Source: Actinomadura craniellae
Lineage (GTDB): Bacteria > Actinomycetota > Actinomycetes > Streptosporangiales > Streptosporangiaceae
Length of the DNA: 64,000 bases
Direction: 5' to 3'
Assembly: GCF_003289645.1 (NCBI RefSeq)
Contig: NZ_QLYX01000017.1
Span: forward strand, 1-64,000
Numbering within the stretch: the first letter of the stretch is position 1; every line of letters starts with the position of its first letter. Positions 8,562 through 16,582 of the stretch are shown here, in pieces. The notes under the pieces are model-generated. The model had not been told where the DNA came from, did no database searches, and saw only the letters and a list, made by a program, of their open reading frames with translations. The position numbers and the translations under genes were made by a program.

Positions 8562-9110
8562 TCAGCTCAGGGGGAGTACCGCCAGGGCGGTGAGGGCCGC
8601 GGCGTTCCTGATCCAGGGCAGCCGGGCGGCGACCCGGGCGGCCCGGGCCGGGTCGCGGGAGGCGAGGGCGAGGCCGGCGCTGAGCGCCCGGCCCAGGCCG
8701 AAGGCGGCCCCGGCGAGCAGCGTCGCGACCAGGCCCGGCCCGGCCAGGAGCAGGCCGAGCGCCAGGACGTACGGTGCGGTCGCGGAGACGTAGGTGCGCA
8801 GCCCGGTGCCCAGCTCGAACCCGAACCGGAGCGCGCCCCGCCGGGCCCGGCGGGCCAGCACCTCCGGCGGGATCTGCCGGGCGTTCTGCGGCAGCGGGAC
8901 GCGCACCAGGCCCAGCTCGCGCAGCACGCCCACCGCGGCGAGGGCGAGGAGACCGGCCGTGCGGGCGGCGGGCGGCAGCGGCGCGGTCAGCCCGGACAGC
9001 AGCCAGATCCCCGCGCCGGTGAGCGTGCCCCCGAGCAGCAGCCCGAGGGTGAAGACGGCCAGGACGTCGCCCTGCCGTATCCGGCCCCGCCAACCTGGCG
9101 AGAACAGCAC
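8562..9110 (-). CDS. four-helix membrane protein, end of MauEDA-like cluster
   Basis: A 182-residue integral membrane protein of unknown function. Hydrophobic segments include DVLAVFTLGLLLGGTLTGAG, AARTAGLLALAAVGVL, PYVLALGLLLAGPGLVATLL and a final NAAALTALAVLPL. A basic stretch (LARRARRGALRFGFELGTGL) lies between helices two and three. There is no Cys, so it is not a thiol-relay CcdA/MauF-type carrier, although its place in the cluster is where an accessory membrane partner would sit. It is only 18 bp downstream of the 55-residue membrane gene and is probably the last gene of the six-gene operon. GTG start; a start a few codons later is possible. Confidence 0.75.
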   Translation of the reverse strand: MLFSPGWRGRIRQGDVLAVFTLGLLLGGTLTGAGIWLLSGLTAPLPPAARTAGLLALAAVGVLRELGLVRVPLPQNARQIPPEVLARRARRGALRFGFELGTGLRTYVSATAPYVLALGLLLAGPGLVATLLAGAAFGLGRALSAGLALASRDPARAARVAARLPWIRNAAALTALAVLPLS

Positions 9111-9128
9111 GGATTCGCTGTTACGCGT

Positions 9129-9296
9129 TCAAACCGAGCCGGACAGGGCGTACCCGGCCAGCGCCCCGACCGCGGCCCAGCCCAGCACCCGGTGCTCCAG
9201 GGCCACGGCGGCCACCGCCAGCAGGGCGAGCACGGGCACCGGCAGCAGCGGTTCGGACAACCTCCGGCGGGCCCGGCCGGCGGTCAGTTCCGGCAT
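9129..9296 (-). CDS. small two-helix membrane protein
   Basis: A 55-residue protein starting at ATG 9296, inside the last codons of the MauA-like gene (13-bp overlap), which suggests translational coupling. The sequence begins MPELTAGRARRRLSEP, a basic cytoplasmic start, followed by two short hydrophobic helices (LLPVPVLALLAVAAVAL and LGWAAVGALAGYAL). No Cys. It could be a membrane anchor or partner for the exported MauA-like protein; this is inference from position only. Confidence 0.65.
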   Translation of the reverse strand: MPELTAGRARRRLSEPLLPVPVLALLAVAAVALEHRVLGWAAVGALAGYALSGSV

Positions 9297-9865
9297 GCCA
9301 CCGGCCACCGGCAGATCGTGCGGTAGTAGGCGCCGCTCCGGCCGCGCTTCCACCCGTCGTGGCAGCGCCAGGTGATCGAGCGGCTGCACCGCCCGCACCG
9401 GCGGCCGTACGCCCACCGCCAGCCGTCCCAGCCCCGGCCGTGGCAGGTGCCGGGCCGCAGCCGGTACCGGTCCCCGGACTTGCTGGAGTGGTGGAACCCC
9501 CGGCGGGGGCCGTCCTGCCGGCAGCAGTCGGCGCACACCAGGCTGGGCCCGCAGCCGGGCGAGCAGTCGTGCCCGGCGGCGTAGGAGGGGCAGCGCCAGT
9601 AGATGTCGTAGAAACCGGTCAGGCCGTCCGGGCCGTCCCACAGGCTGTAGCCCGCGGCCAGCGCCTGCCGGGCGGGCGGGAGGACACCGAGCACGGCCAG
9701 CCCCAGCGAGCCTCCGGCGGCGACCAGGCCACCGAGCACCGCCCGGCGTCCCGGCCGCAGCGTCCCGCGCTCCGCCGGGCCCCGCCGCCGCACCCGGTCC
9801 GCCCCCTCGGGGCGCGGTCCCGTCAGCGGCGGGATGTCGTCGAGCCGTAGTCCGGACTCGCTCAC
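9284..9865 (-). CDS. Tat-exported 12-Cys, Trp-rich MauA-like protein
   Basis: A 193-residue exported protein resembling the methylamine dehydrogenase light chain in architecture. Residues up to about 75 form a long N-region with a twin-arginine signal (PGRRAVLGGLVAAGG), a hydrophobic core and an ALA-A cleavage site. The mature part of roughly 120 residues has exactly 12 Cys, the number in MauA, including a CADCC cluster, and many Trp (IYWRC, GWDGWRWAYG, ITWRC, CRWPVAC) that could supply a TTQ-like cofactor. Cys spacing does not match MauA exactly, so homology is likely but not proven. It starts at GTG 9865 with a GTGA overlap on the MauD-like gene. Unlike MauA it is strongly basic (Arg/Gly-rich). 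Confidence 0.75.
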   Translation of the reverse strand: MSESGLRLDDIPPLTGPRPEGADRVRRRGPAERGTLRPGRRAVLGGLVAAGGSLGLAVLGVLPPARQALAAGYSLWDGPDGLTGFYDIYWRCPSYAAGHDCSPGCGPSLVCADCCRQDGPRRGFHHSSKSGDRYRLRPGTCHGRGWDGWRWAYGRRCGRCSRSITWRCHDGWKRGRSGAYYRTICRWPVACRN

Positions 9866-10347
9866 CCCGGAACCCCGGCGGCGGACGGGGCCGTCTCCCG
9901 GGCCCGCACCCGGTCGAGGAAGGAGCGCAGCGCGGCGGGGGAGCCGACGGGCTCGGCGCCCAGGACACGGCCCGTGCCGCCGACGACGACCGCGAACGGG
10001 GTGGCGGGGATCCGGTAGGCGTCGAAGAGTTCGGGCTCCCCGGCCAGCACCGGGATCCCGGCCACCGGCGCGGGCCCGGCGAAGATCGCCCGCACCGGTG
10101 TGCCGTCGATCCGCTCGGCCGCCGCCAGCACCTCGGGGCAGGAACCGCAGTCGGCGTCGAGGAAGAGCAGCAGGCCGGGGCCGAGCCGGTCGAAGGCCGG
10201 GGCGGAACCGCCCGGCGGCGGGCCCAGGGTGGCCGGCCGGCCCCCGGAGCCCAGCGCGTGCACCTGCCGGACCAGCCCGGCGACCACCAGGCTCAGCAGA
10301 AGAATCGCCGTCCACGACAGCAGCAGCGCGCTGATCTGGAAACTCAT
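9862..10347 (-). CDS. MauD-like membrane-anchored thioredoxin
   Basis: A thioredoxin-fold protein of 161 residues. An N-terminal helix (ALLLSWTAILLLSLVVAGLV) anchors it, so the domain faces outside. The active site is DADCGSCPE (CxxC), and the cis-Pro loop is IPATPFAVVV. MauD proteins are known to be needed for stable MADH light chain, probably for its disulfides. That fits the gene's place directly upstream of a 12-Cys exported protein. ATG 10347 follows a strong GGGGAGGG site and overlaps the MauE-like stop (ATGA); its own stop overlaps the MauA-like start (GTGA). Confidence 0.85.
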   Translation of the reverse strand: MSFQISALLLSWTAILLLSLVVAGLVRQVHALGSGGRPATLGPPPGGSAPAFDRLGPGLLLFLDADCGSCPEVLAAAERIDGTPVRAIFAGPAPVAGIPVLAGEPELFDAYRIPATPFAVVVGGTGRVLGAEPVGSPAALRSFLDRVRARETAPSAAGVPG

Positions 10348-10883
10348 GTCGCCCTCCCCGTGCTCGTGACGTCGTTCATGGAGTTGTTCATGGCGTGCGG
10401 AAGCGTCCACAGCAGGACTGCCAGGGAAACCCCCGCGAGCAGGGCCACCGGCGTCTCCGGGCCCCAGCCGGGCGGCCGGGCCGCTCCGACCGCGGCCAGG
10501 GCGGCCAGCGCGCCCGCCCGTCCCACCACCCAGCCGGTCAGCGGGGTGCCGGCGGGCCCGCAGCCGCAGGGCGGAGCGGGCCGGCCGGCCCGGGCCAGCA
10601 CCAGCGCCCCGTACAGCGCATACGCCACCAGAAGGACGGCCGCCGCCGCCAGAGCCACCCGGAGCAGCCCCGGCCGATCGGCCCAGGCGGCGCCCAGCAC
10701 CCCCAGCAGGGCCTCCGCGGCGGTCGCCGCCGCCGCCACCGGCCGGGCCCGCCGGCCGGGCAGCACCCGGTGGGCGCGCAGCGCCGCCGGCAGCGCCCCC
10801 GGCCGGCCCAGCCGTCCCGCCGCCGCGCCGAGCAGCACCAGCGGCACGGTCACCGCGGCGATCTGGCCGAGGAGCGCGATCAC
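10344..10883 (-). CDS. MauE-like redox membrane protein
   Basis: A membrane protein of 179 residues with about four helices, of the MauE/DoxX type. The diagnostic features are the paired cysteines in PCGCGPAG followed by TPLTGWVVGRAG, matching the CxC-plus-GWxxxRN/G region of MauE. It would supply or remove electrons for the adjacent MauD-like thioredoxin during disulfide formation outside the membrane. GTG 10883 overlaps the upstream stop (GTGA) and its stop overlaps the MauD-like ATG (ATGA), so translation is coupled through the cluster. Confidence 0.82.
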   Translation of the reverse strand: MIALLGQIAAVTVPLVLLGAAAGRLGRPGALPAALRAHRVLPGRRARPVAAAATAAEALLGVLGAAWADRPGLLRVALAAAAVLLVAYALYGALVLARAGRPAPPCGCGPAGTPLTGWVVGRAGALAALAAVGAARPPGWGPETPVALLAGVSLAVLLWTLPHAMNNSMNDVTSTGRAT

Positions 10884-11560
10884 GCGGGGGCCGCCTCGAC
10901 GTTCAGGCCCGCCAGCCGGTCGGGCACCTCCGCGGCGTGTTCCTCGTCCGGTGGCAGCACCGTGACCAGCGCGGTGTCCGTCGCCAGCACGAAGTAGACG
11001 CCCTGGTCCTCGACCTCGTCCCGGAACAGCTCGCCGCTCGCCAGCCGGGCGCCGGGCCAGGGCGGCAGTTGCCGGGCGGTCCGCTCGGTGAGCGGGCTGA
11101 TCTCCAGCAGCCCGACCTCGGGGACCTCCTTCACCAGCGCGGCAGGCTCGGCGAGGGCGGCCCGGCGGGCGGGCGAGAGGGTGACTCCGTCGGTGTGCTC
11201 GGCGGGCCGGAGCAGGTCGAACAGCGCGACGGCGTCGGCGGCCCGGGCGTGGTACAGGTGGGTGAAGGCGGCGTGCTCGCGGCCCTCCCACACCGCCGCC
11301 AGCACCTGCTCGGCCAGGCCGGCGCGGCTGTCGCGGACGGTGGTCCGGCCGATCCGCAGCCGCCCGTCGCGCACCCGGAACTCCTCGTCGAAGGACCGGA
11401 CGCCGAGGTCGGCGGCCCAGGCCAGCGCGGAGCCCCGGGCCCCGCCGTGGACCTCGTGCATCCGGCCCGCGGCGGCGATCCGGGCCACGCAGGTGTAGGG
11501 GCGTCCCAGGTCGAGGGCGCCGGCCAGGCTGATGCGGGTCCCGTCGAGGGTCCGGTGCAC
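10880..11560 (-). CDS. unknown protein leading the MauEDA-like cluster
   Basis: A cytoplasmic protein of about 226 residues that I do not recognise. It has no signal peptide or membrane helix. Visible parts are an N-terminal beta-rich stretch (TRISLAGALDLGRPYTC), a helical middle (ADAVALFDLLRPAEHTDG, TLSPARRAALAEPAALV) and a C terminus with DQGVYFVLATDTALVTVLPP. It occupies the position of mauB (heavy chain) in canonical mau operons but is far shorter than that seven-bladed propeller of nearly 400 residues and is not exported. The start is uncertain: GTG 11560 is chosen, GTG 11584 is possible. It may be a cofactor-installing enzyme or a regulator. Confidence 0.7.
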   Translation of the reverse strand: MHRTLDGTRISLAGALDLGRPYTCVARIAAAGRMHEVHGGARGSALAWAADLGVRSFDEEFRVRDGRLRIGRTTVRDSRAGLAEQVLAAVWEGREHAAFTHLYHARAADAVALFDLLRPAEHTDGVTLSPARRAALAEPAALVKEVPEVGLLEISPLTERTARQLPPWPGARLASGELFRDEVEDQGVYFVLATDTALVTVLPPDEEHAAEVPDRLAGLNVEAAPA

Positions 11561-11787
11561 GATTCGTCGTACTGATCCGACCACCGTGCCAGCGTGGCCA
11601 CCCGCACCGCGGTGGCCGAGCCGCCGGGCGGGAGGCAGGCCGAGGCTTTGCCGGGCGCATAACCCGGATTGTTCAGCCTGCCCGGACCGGTCATCGCCGT
11701 GCAACGGGTAAGGTCGCGCATCGTGAACCGTTCGCCGCTGACCACGTCCCCGTCCCGGCCCGCCCCCTCCTACCGGGAGGTGAACCG

Positions 11788-12279
11788 GTGACCGAGAAGG
11801 TCGACGTTCTGCTGCTGCGGCTCGACCCGGAACTGCCACCTCCTTCCTACGCCCACCCCGGTGACGCCGGCGCCGACCTGGTCACGGCCGTCGACGTGGT
11901 GCTGCCCCCGGGGGAGCGGGCGGTGGTGCCCACCGGCATCGCGATCGCCCTGCCGGACGGCTACGCGGCCTTCATTCACCCCCGCTCCGGTTTGGGCGCT
12001 AAGTTGGGGGTGACGCTCGTCAACGCGCCGGGCACGGTCGACGCCGGCTATCGCGGCGAGATCAAGGTGACCTTGCTCAACACCGACATCCGCGAGACCG
12101 TACGGCTGCGGCGCGGTGACCGCGTCGCGCAGATGGTCGTCCAGCGGGTCGGGCACGCGGTGTTCCACGAGGTCGAGGCGTTGCCCGGGTCGGCTCGGGG
12201 CGCAGCCGGTTTCGGCTCCACCGGAGGACTGTCCGCCGCCGGGGCGGCCAGTGAGCACAACAGCGAAGAAGGAGCGTGA
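11788..12279 (+). CDS. dut: dUTP diphosphatase
   Basis: Trimeric dUTPase, hydrolysing dUTP to dUMP and pyrophosphate to keep uracil out of DNA; 163 residues. All five motifs are present: HPGDAGADL (1), PRSGLGAK (2), NAPGTVDAGYRGEIKV with the catalytic Asp (3), RGDRVAQMVV (4) and the flexible Gly-rich GAAGFGSTGG (5). GTG 11788 is preceded by GGGAGG at a 7-bp spacing. It is followed 3 bp later by the DUF3710 gene, a pairing common in actinobacteria. Confidence 0.96.
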   Translation: MTEKVDVLLLRLDPELPPPSYAHPGDAGADLVTAVDVVLPPGERAVVPTGIAIALPDGYAAFIHPRSGLGAKLGVTLVNAPGTVDAGYRGEIKVTLLNTDIRETVRLRRGDRVAQMVVQRVGHAVFHEVEALPGSARGAAGFGSTGGLSAAGAASEHNSEEGA

Positions 12280-12282
12280 ATC

Positions 12283-13092
12283 GTGGGCTTTCGACGTCGT
12301 CGTGAGGCCGAGGCGCCCGACGAGAACCTCGAACCGACCGACGAGCAGTCGGACGAGGTCGAGGAGACCGAAGAGGTCGCCGCCGTCGAGGGCGGGCCGT
12401 GGGACTCCGAGGACGCCTACCCCGAGATGCAGCGGCTCGACTTCGGCGCGTTCCAGGTACCGGTCGCGCAGGGGCTGGGCTTCCAGGTCAACTTCGAGGC
12501 CACCGAGGTCGACGAGGAGGGCAACCCGGTGAACGGGCGGCCCGTCGCCGTGCTGGTGCAGCACAGCGAGAGCATGCTCCAGATCCAGGCCTTCGCCGCG
12601 CCCAAGCGCAGCGGCATCTGGGCCGAGATCCGGCGCGAGACCTCACAGGAGATCGTGGAGCAGGGCGGCGGGCAGGTCCAGGACGAGGAGGGGCCGTTCG
12701 GCCCCGAACTGCTGGCGATGATCCCGGCCCCGCTCACCCCGGAGGTCCTGGAGCAGATGCCGCCGGAACTGCGCGAGCAGATCCCGGCCGAGTTCATCGA
12801 GCAGGGCTGGGCTCCGCAGATCATCCGGTTCCTCGGGGTCGACGGGCCGCGCTGGTTCCTCCAGGGTGTGGTGCAGGGCGCGGCCATCGAGGACGAGGAG
12901 CAGTGGCAGGTCCTGGAGGACGTGTTCCGCAACATCGTGGTGAACCGCGGCGAGCAGCCGATGCCGCCCCGGGAGCTGCTGGAGCTGACCCTGCCGCAGG
13001 AGTTCACCGAGGGCGCCGAGGCCGAGGAGGAAGAGGCCGAGGAGATGCTCGACCCGTTCGAGCGCGGCCCGGAGATCACCGAGGTCCGCTGA
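12283..13092 (+). CDS. DUF3710 family protein
   Basis: A 269-residue acidic cytoplasmic protein of the DUF3710 family, found next to dut in many actinobacteria; function unknown. The N terminus is an acidic tail (GFRRRREAEAPDE and Glu/Asp-rich up to about 45). A domain starting RLDFGAFQVPV follows, with the conserved GPRWFLQGVVQG near residue 190 and RGEQPMPPRELLELTLP near 225. The C terminus is Glu-rich. GTG start, 3 bp after the dut stop, so cotranscription is near certain. Confidence 0.92.
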   Translation: MGFRRRREAEAPDENLEPTDEQSDEVEETEEVAAVEGGPWDSEDAYPEMQRLDFGAFQVPVAQGLGFQVNFEATEVDEEGNPVNGRPVAVLVQHSESMLQIQAFAAPKRSGIWAEIRRETSQEIVEQGGGQVQDEEGPFGPELLAMIPAPLTPEVLEQMPPELREQIPAEFIEQGWAPQIIRFLGVDGPRWFLQGVVQGAAIEDEEQWQVLEDVFRNIVVNRGEQPMPPRELLELTLPQEFTEGAEAEEEEAEEMLDPFERGPEITEVR

Positions 13093-13104
13093 GGCTCCGC
13101 ACGC

Positions 13105-13136
13105 CGGCCGGCACACCCTCGCGGGCGTGCCGGCCG
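13105..13136. terminator. hairpin between convergent genes
   Basis: CGGCCGGCAC (13105-13114) is perfectly complementary to GTGCCGGCCG (13127-13136). It is placed 13 bp after the DUF3710 stop and 20 bp before the end of the convergent PIG-L gene, so it may stop transcription from both sides. Confidence 0.6.
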
Positions 13137-13155
13137 TGGTGTCCCACCGGGCGTC

Positions 13156-13860
13156 TCACAGCTCGATCAGCTCGAACGGCATGGCGTGGGTGATCCCCAC
13201 CCGGCTGCCGGTGCCCGCCGCGATCCCGGTGAGGAAGGCGTCCGGGTCGAAGTCCTGGCCCAGGTTCTCGAAGTAGATCCGGTGCGCTCGCAGCGACGCG
13301 ACGCCCGCCGCCAGGTGGCCGGTCACGTCGACGTAGTGGCCCGCGGCCGGCGAGTTCGCGAAGAGCGCGAACCGCACCCCCTGCCAGGGCTCCTCGGCGA
13401 GGTCGCGGAAGACCCACCGGTTGGCGGCGTCGCGGACCGCGTCGGCGACCGCCAGGCCGAGCACCCGGTGGTCGGCCATGTTGAAGCCCTGCCCGCCCGC
13501 CCAGGTCTCGCGGAAGTTGAGCGACACGACGACGTCCGGCCGGTGCCGCCGGATCGCCCGGGCCAGGTCGCGGCGGAGCGGCAGCCCGTATTCGAGCATC
13601 CCGTCCGGGTGGTCCAGGAACTCCACCGTCTCGACGCCCACCAGGCGGGCCGCGGCCACCTGCTCCTCGGCCCGGATCCGGGCCACCTCGGCCGGGTCCA
13701 TCGAGTCGATCCCGGCCTCGCCGCGGGTGGCCAGCAGCTGGACGACCTCCTTGCCTGCCGCGGTCCAGCGGGCGATGGCCGCCGACGCGCCGTACTCGAG
13801 ATCGTCGGGGTGGGCCACGATGGTCAGCGCGCGCTGCCAGTCCTCAGGTACGGGTTCCAT
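13156..13860 (-). CDS. PIG-L family deacetylase
   Basis: A zinc-dependent GlcNAc-PI de-N-acetylase (LmbE-like) family protein of 234 residues. The signature AHPDDLEYG near residue 17 supplies His and Asp zinc ligands and the catalytic Asp. GFNMADHRVLG near residue 125 supplies the third ligand, and ATRGEAGID is the next conserved block. The family includes MshB and Mca of mycothiol metabolism as well as many sugar deacetylases; substrate cannot be set from sequence. No signal peptide, so it is cytoplasmic. The MshB/Mca motifs are not complete enough for that assignment. Confidence 0.88.
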   Translation of the reverse strand: MEPVPEDWQRALTIVAHPDDLEYGASAAIARWTAAGKEVVQLLATRGEAGIDSMDPAEVARIRAEEQVAAARLVGVETVEFLDHPDGMLEYGLPLRRDLARAIRRHRPDVVVSLNFRETWAGGQGFNMADHRVLGLAVADAVRDAANRWVFRDLAEEPWQGVRFALFANSPAAGHYVDVTGHLAAGVASLRAHRIYFENLGQDFDPDAFLTGIAAGTGSRVGITHAMPFELIEL

Positions 13861-13997
13861 GGGAGCAAGCTAGCTGGCCCGCCTCGGGCATCGTGCAGTA
13901 CCCACCGGTATCCCCATGATCGGTGTAGTGGGGACAGACGTCACTTGCCGGAAACCGGACGCTTTCATGGGGCGAGGCATGCCCTACGCTTCGAACC

Positions 13998-14390
13998 ATG
14001 GACGAGGAGCCGGCGACATCGGCGCCGAGCGGCGGCCTGCGGCGATTCCTGCGCAGGTTCACCTCCAGCAAGGCCGAACAGGAAGCCGCCGACCTGCAGG
14101 AGACCGCCGACCGCGAGGGGGCGACCCCGATCGTGGCCTGCGGGGAACGCAAGCGGGTTCGCGTGGCCGGTACGCTACGTACGGTGACGTTGCGCCCCCG
14201 GGGCGGAGCCCCCGCGCTGGAGGCCGAACTCTACGACGGCACCGACGTGATCAACCTGGTCTGGCTCGGCCGGCGTAAGATCGCCGGAATCGAGCCGGGA
14301 CGCCGGCTCAGCGCCGAGGCGCTGGTCAGCGTGCAGGACGGTCGCAAAGTCATGTTCAACCCCCGCTACGAGCTGAGAGGCGGCGCGTGA
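13998..14390 (+). CDS. OB-fold nucleic-acid-binding protein
   Basis: A 130-residue protein with a basic N-terminal segment (GGLRRFLRRFTSSKAEQ) and an OB-fold from about residue 45: RVAGTLRTVTLRP, EAELYDGTDVINLVWLGRR, IPG-like GIEPGRRLSAEALVS, and the final MFNPRYEL. This is the RecG-wedge/OB type common in actinobacteria beside DUF3159 genes. It overlaps the DUF3159 gene by 4 bp (GTGA). Single-stranded nucleic acid or tRNA-like binding is expected, but the partner is unknown. Confidence 0.87.
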   Translation: MDEEPATSAPSGGLRRFLRRFTSSKAEQEAADLQETADREGATPIVACGERKRVRVAGTLRTVTLRPRGGAPALEAELYDGTDVINLVWLGRRKIAGIEPGRRLSAEALVSVQDGRKVMFNPRYELRGGA

Positions 14391-15109
14391 GCGACCGTTC
14401 CGACACCGCCGCGTCCGGCGAGACCGCCCGGGCCGAGGCCCGCGCGCACGACACCGTGGAAGCGGTGGTGCGCACCCAGCTGAGCCGGGCCCTGGGCGGG
14501 GTCCGCGGCATGATCGAGGCCGCGGTGCCCACCATCGGCTTCACCACGACGTACGTGATCACCAAGGAGCTGCGGCTCGCCCTGGGGGTCGGCGTCGCGT
14601 CTGCGGTGCTGCTGCTGATCGTCCGGGTGGTCCAGCGCTCGACCCCCCAGTTCGTGCTGAACAGCCTGTTCGGCATCGCCGTCGCGGCGTTCTTCGCGCT
14701 GCGCTCGGGCAACGCGGCCGACGCGTTCCTGCCCGGCATCCTCTACAACGCCGGCTACGCGGTCGCGATGGTCTTCTCGATCCTGATTCGCTGGCCGGTC
14801 GTGGGCTTCATGATCGGTTCGGTCACCGGCGACCCCACGGCCTGGCGGTCCGATCCGGGCATCGTCCGGCTCTGCTCCCGGCTGACCTGGCTGCTGGTAC
14901 TGCCCTGCGCGCTGCGGGTGGCCGTGCAGTACCCGCTCTACCTCGCCGGGGAGAGCGCGGTCGGCTGGCTGGGCACGTCGAAGATCGTCCTGGGCTGGCC
15001 GCTCCAGGTGGCCTCGCTGGCCGCGATGGTCTGGCTGCTCGCGCGCGGCCGGACCCCGCTGGTGCGGCAGGGCCCGGACACCGGCTCCGGGAACTCCCCG
15101 GCGTCCTAG
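14387..15109 (+). CDS. DUF3159 family membrane protein
   Basis: A 240-residue integral membrane protein of the DUF3159 family. The cytoplasmic N tail is followed by helices such as TIGFTTTYVITKEL, GVGVASAVLLLIVRVV, LFGIAVAAFFALR, LYNAGYAVAMVFSILI and two C-terminal ones. The FTTTYVIT and RWPVVGFMIGSVTGDPTAWR blocks are family-typical. GTG start overlaps the OB-fold stop (GTGA), so the two are cotranslated. Its stop lies 4 bp past the end of the convergent TrkA gene. Function unknown. Confidence 0.9.
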   Translation: MSDRSDTAASGETARAEARAHDTVEAVVRTQLSRALGGVRGMIEAAVPTIGFTTTYVITKELRLALGVGVASAVLLLIVRVVQRSTPQFVLNSLFGIAVAAFFALRSGNAADAFLPGILYNAGYAVAMVFSILIRWPVVGFMIGSVTGDPTAWRSDPGIVRLCSRLTWLLVLPCALRVAVQYPLYLAGESAVGWLGTSKIVLGWPLQVASLAAMVWLLARGRTPLVRQGPDTGSGNSPAS

Positions 15110-15768
15110 CGGCGGGACGACAGCAGGTCCGCCAGTTCCTCCTCGACGTCCTGGACGGCGACGAACATCAGCTCGTCCCCGGCCTCCAGGGTGTCGTCGG
15201 CGGTCGGCACCAGCACCCGCCCCTCCCGCAGGATCGCCACCAGGGCGGTGTCGCGGGGCCAGGCCACCGAGCCGACCCGGCTGCCGGACAGCGGGGCGTC
15301 CTCGGGCAGGGTGAGCTCGACCAGGTTGGCCTCGCCCTGGCGGAACGTCATCAGCCGGACCAGGTCACCGACGCTCACCGCCTCCTCCACCAGCGCCGAC
15401 AGCAGGCGCGGGGTGGAGACGGCGACGTCCACCCCCCACGACTCGTTGAACAGCCACTCGTTCTTGGGGTGGTTGATCCGGGCGACCACCCGCGGCACCC
15501 CGTACTCGGTCTTGGCCAGCAGCGAGACCACCAGGTTGACCTTGTCGTCGCCGCTGGAGGCCACCACCACCTGGCAGCGCTGCAGCGCCGCGTCGTCGAG
15601 GGAGGCGATCTCGCAGGCGTCGGCCAGCAGCCACTCGGCCCGGGGGACCACCTCGACCTTGATGGCCTTGGGGTCCTTGTCGATCAGCAGGACCTCGTGG
15701 CCGTTCTCCAGCAGTTCCTGGGCGATGGAGCGGCCTACCGCCCCGGCCCCCGCGATGGCGACCCTCAT
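15106..15768 (-). CDS. TrkA-type K+ transport gating subunit (second)
   Basis: A cytoplasmic regulator of potassium transport, 220 residues. An N-terminal RCK-N Rossmann domain has GAGAVGRSIAQEL and the acidic ribose-binding LIDKD, so NAD(H) or ATP/ADP binding is expected. The C-terminal RCK-C domain begins near residue 135 and ends ALVAILREGRVLVP with DELMFVAV. ATG 15768 overlaps by one base the stop of a second trkA-like gene. The paired TrkA proteins stand next to a divergent KimA-like permease, so they probably gate that transporter or a K+ channel. Confidence 0.92.
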   Translation of the reverse strand: MRVAIAGAGAVGRSIAQELLENGHEVLLIDKDPKAIKVEVVPRAEWLLADACEIASLDDAALQRCQVVVASSGDDKVNLVVSLLAKTEYGVPRVVARINHPKNEWLFNESWGVDVAVSTPRLLSALVEEAVSVGDLVRLMTFRQGEANLVELTLPEDAPLSGSRVGSVAWPRDTALVAILREGRVLVPTADDTLEAGDELMFVAVQDVEEELADLLSSRR

Positions 15769-16433
15769 CACTCGTCCCCCTCGAATCGGGCGGCCACGGC
15801 CTGGTTGATGCGCTGCATGTCGTCGGCGCGGGCCATCACGTGCACGAGGTCGCCGTCCTGGATCACCGTCTCGGGGGTCGGCACCACCGCCTCGCCCATC
15901 CGGGACAGGTAGGCGACCCGGGTGCGTACCGCCTCCTCCAGCGCGGTCACCTTGGAGCCGATCCAGGAGGCGTCGACGTGCAGCTCGGCCAGCACCACCG
16001 CGCCGGTCGGGTCGCGCCACTGCGGCTCGTGCCCCTCCGGCAGCAGCCGCCGCAGCATCTGGTCGGCGGTCCACCGCACCGTCGCCACGGTCGGGATGCC
16101 CAGCCGCTGGTAGACCTCGGCCCGCCGGGGGTCGTAGATGCGGGCGACGACGTTGTCGATGCCGAACGTCTCCCGGGCGACCCGAGCCGAGATGATGTTG
16201 GAGTTGTCGCCGCTGCTCACGGCGACGAAGGCGGACGCCCGCTCGATGTCGGCCTCGACCAGGACGTCGCGGTCGAAGCCGAACCCGGTGACACGGCGGC
16301 CCTTGAACCCGCCGCGCAGCCGACGGAAGGACTCGGGGCTCTGGTCGATGATGGCCACCGAATGCCCCTTGTCCTCCAGGATGTGCGCCAGCGTCGAACC
16401 GACGCGCCCGCACCCCATGATCACGATATGCAC
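15768..16433 (-). CDS. TrkA-type K+ transport gating subunit (first)
   Basis: A 221-residue RCK protein paralogous to its downstream neighbour. The Rossmann motif is GCGRVGSTLAHIL with VAIIDQS, and the RCK-C domain ends DGDLVHVMARADDM. The open frame extends 23 codons further up, but GTG 16433 fits best: GGGAGGAAG precedes it and the protein then starts at the conserved VHIVIMGCG. It is divergent from the KimA-like permease across about 150 bp, which should contain both promoters. Confidence 0.92.
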   Translation of the reverse strand: MHIVIMGCGRVGSTLAHILEDKGHSVAIIDQSPESFRRLRGGFKGRRVTGFGFDRDVLVEADIERASAFVAVSSGDNSNIISARVARETFGIDNVVARIYDPRRAEVYQRLGIPTVATVRWTADQMLRRLLPEGHEPQWRDPTGAVVLAELHVDASWIGSKVTALEEAVRTRVAYLSRMGEAVVPTPETVIQDGDLVHVMARADDMQRINQAVAARFEGDE

Positions 16434-16582
16434 GGACCCGCTTCCTCCCGATGTCGTGGATCGATCCCCATTGATGATCCTTGACGGTCCGAACCTACAC
16501 ATCCACCGTGACCAGTCTTACCCCCCACCAAGAGGGGATGCGACGGACAGGCCGCTGACCGGCGGGGACTAGAGTCTGCGAC

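Noticed and set aside
10880-11560. Methylamine dehydrogenase heavy chain (MauB)
   Set aside because: Too short, no export signal and no propeller repeats.
13156-13860. Mycothiol deacetylase MshB
   Set aside because: AHPDD is shared by the whole PIG-L family and no other mycothiol gene is near.
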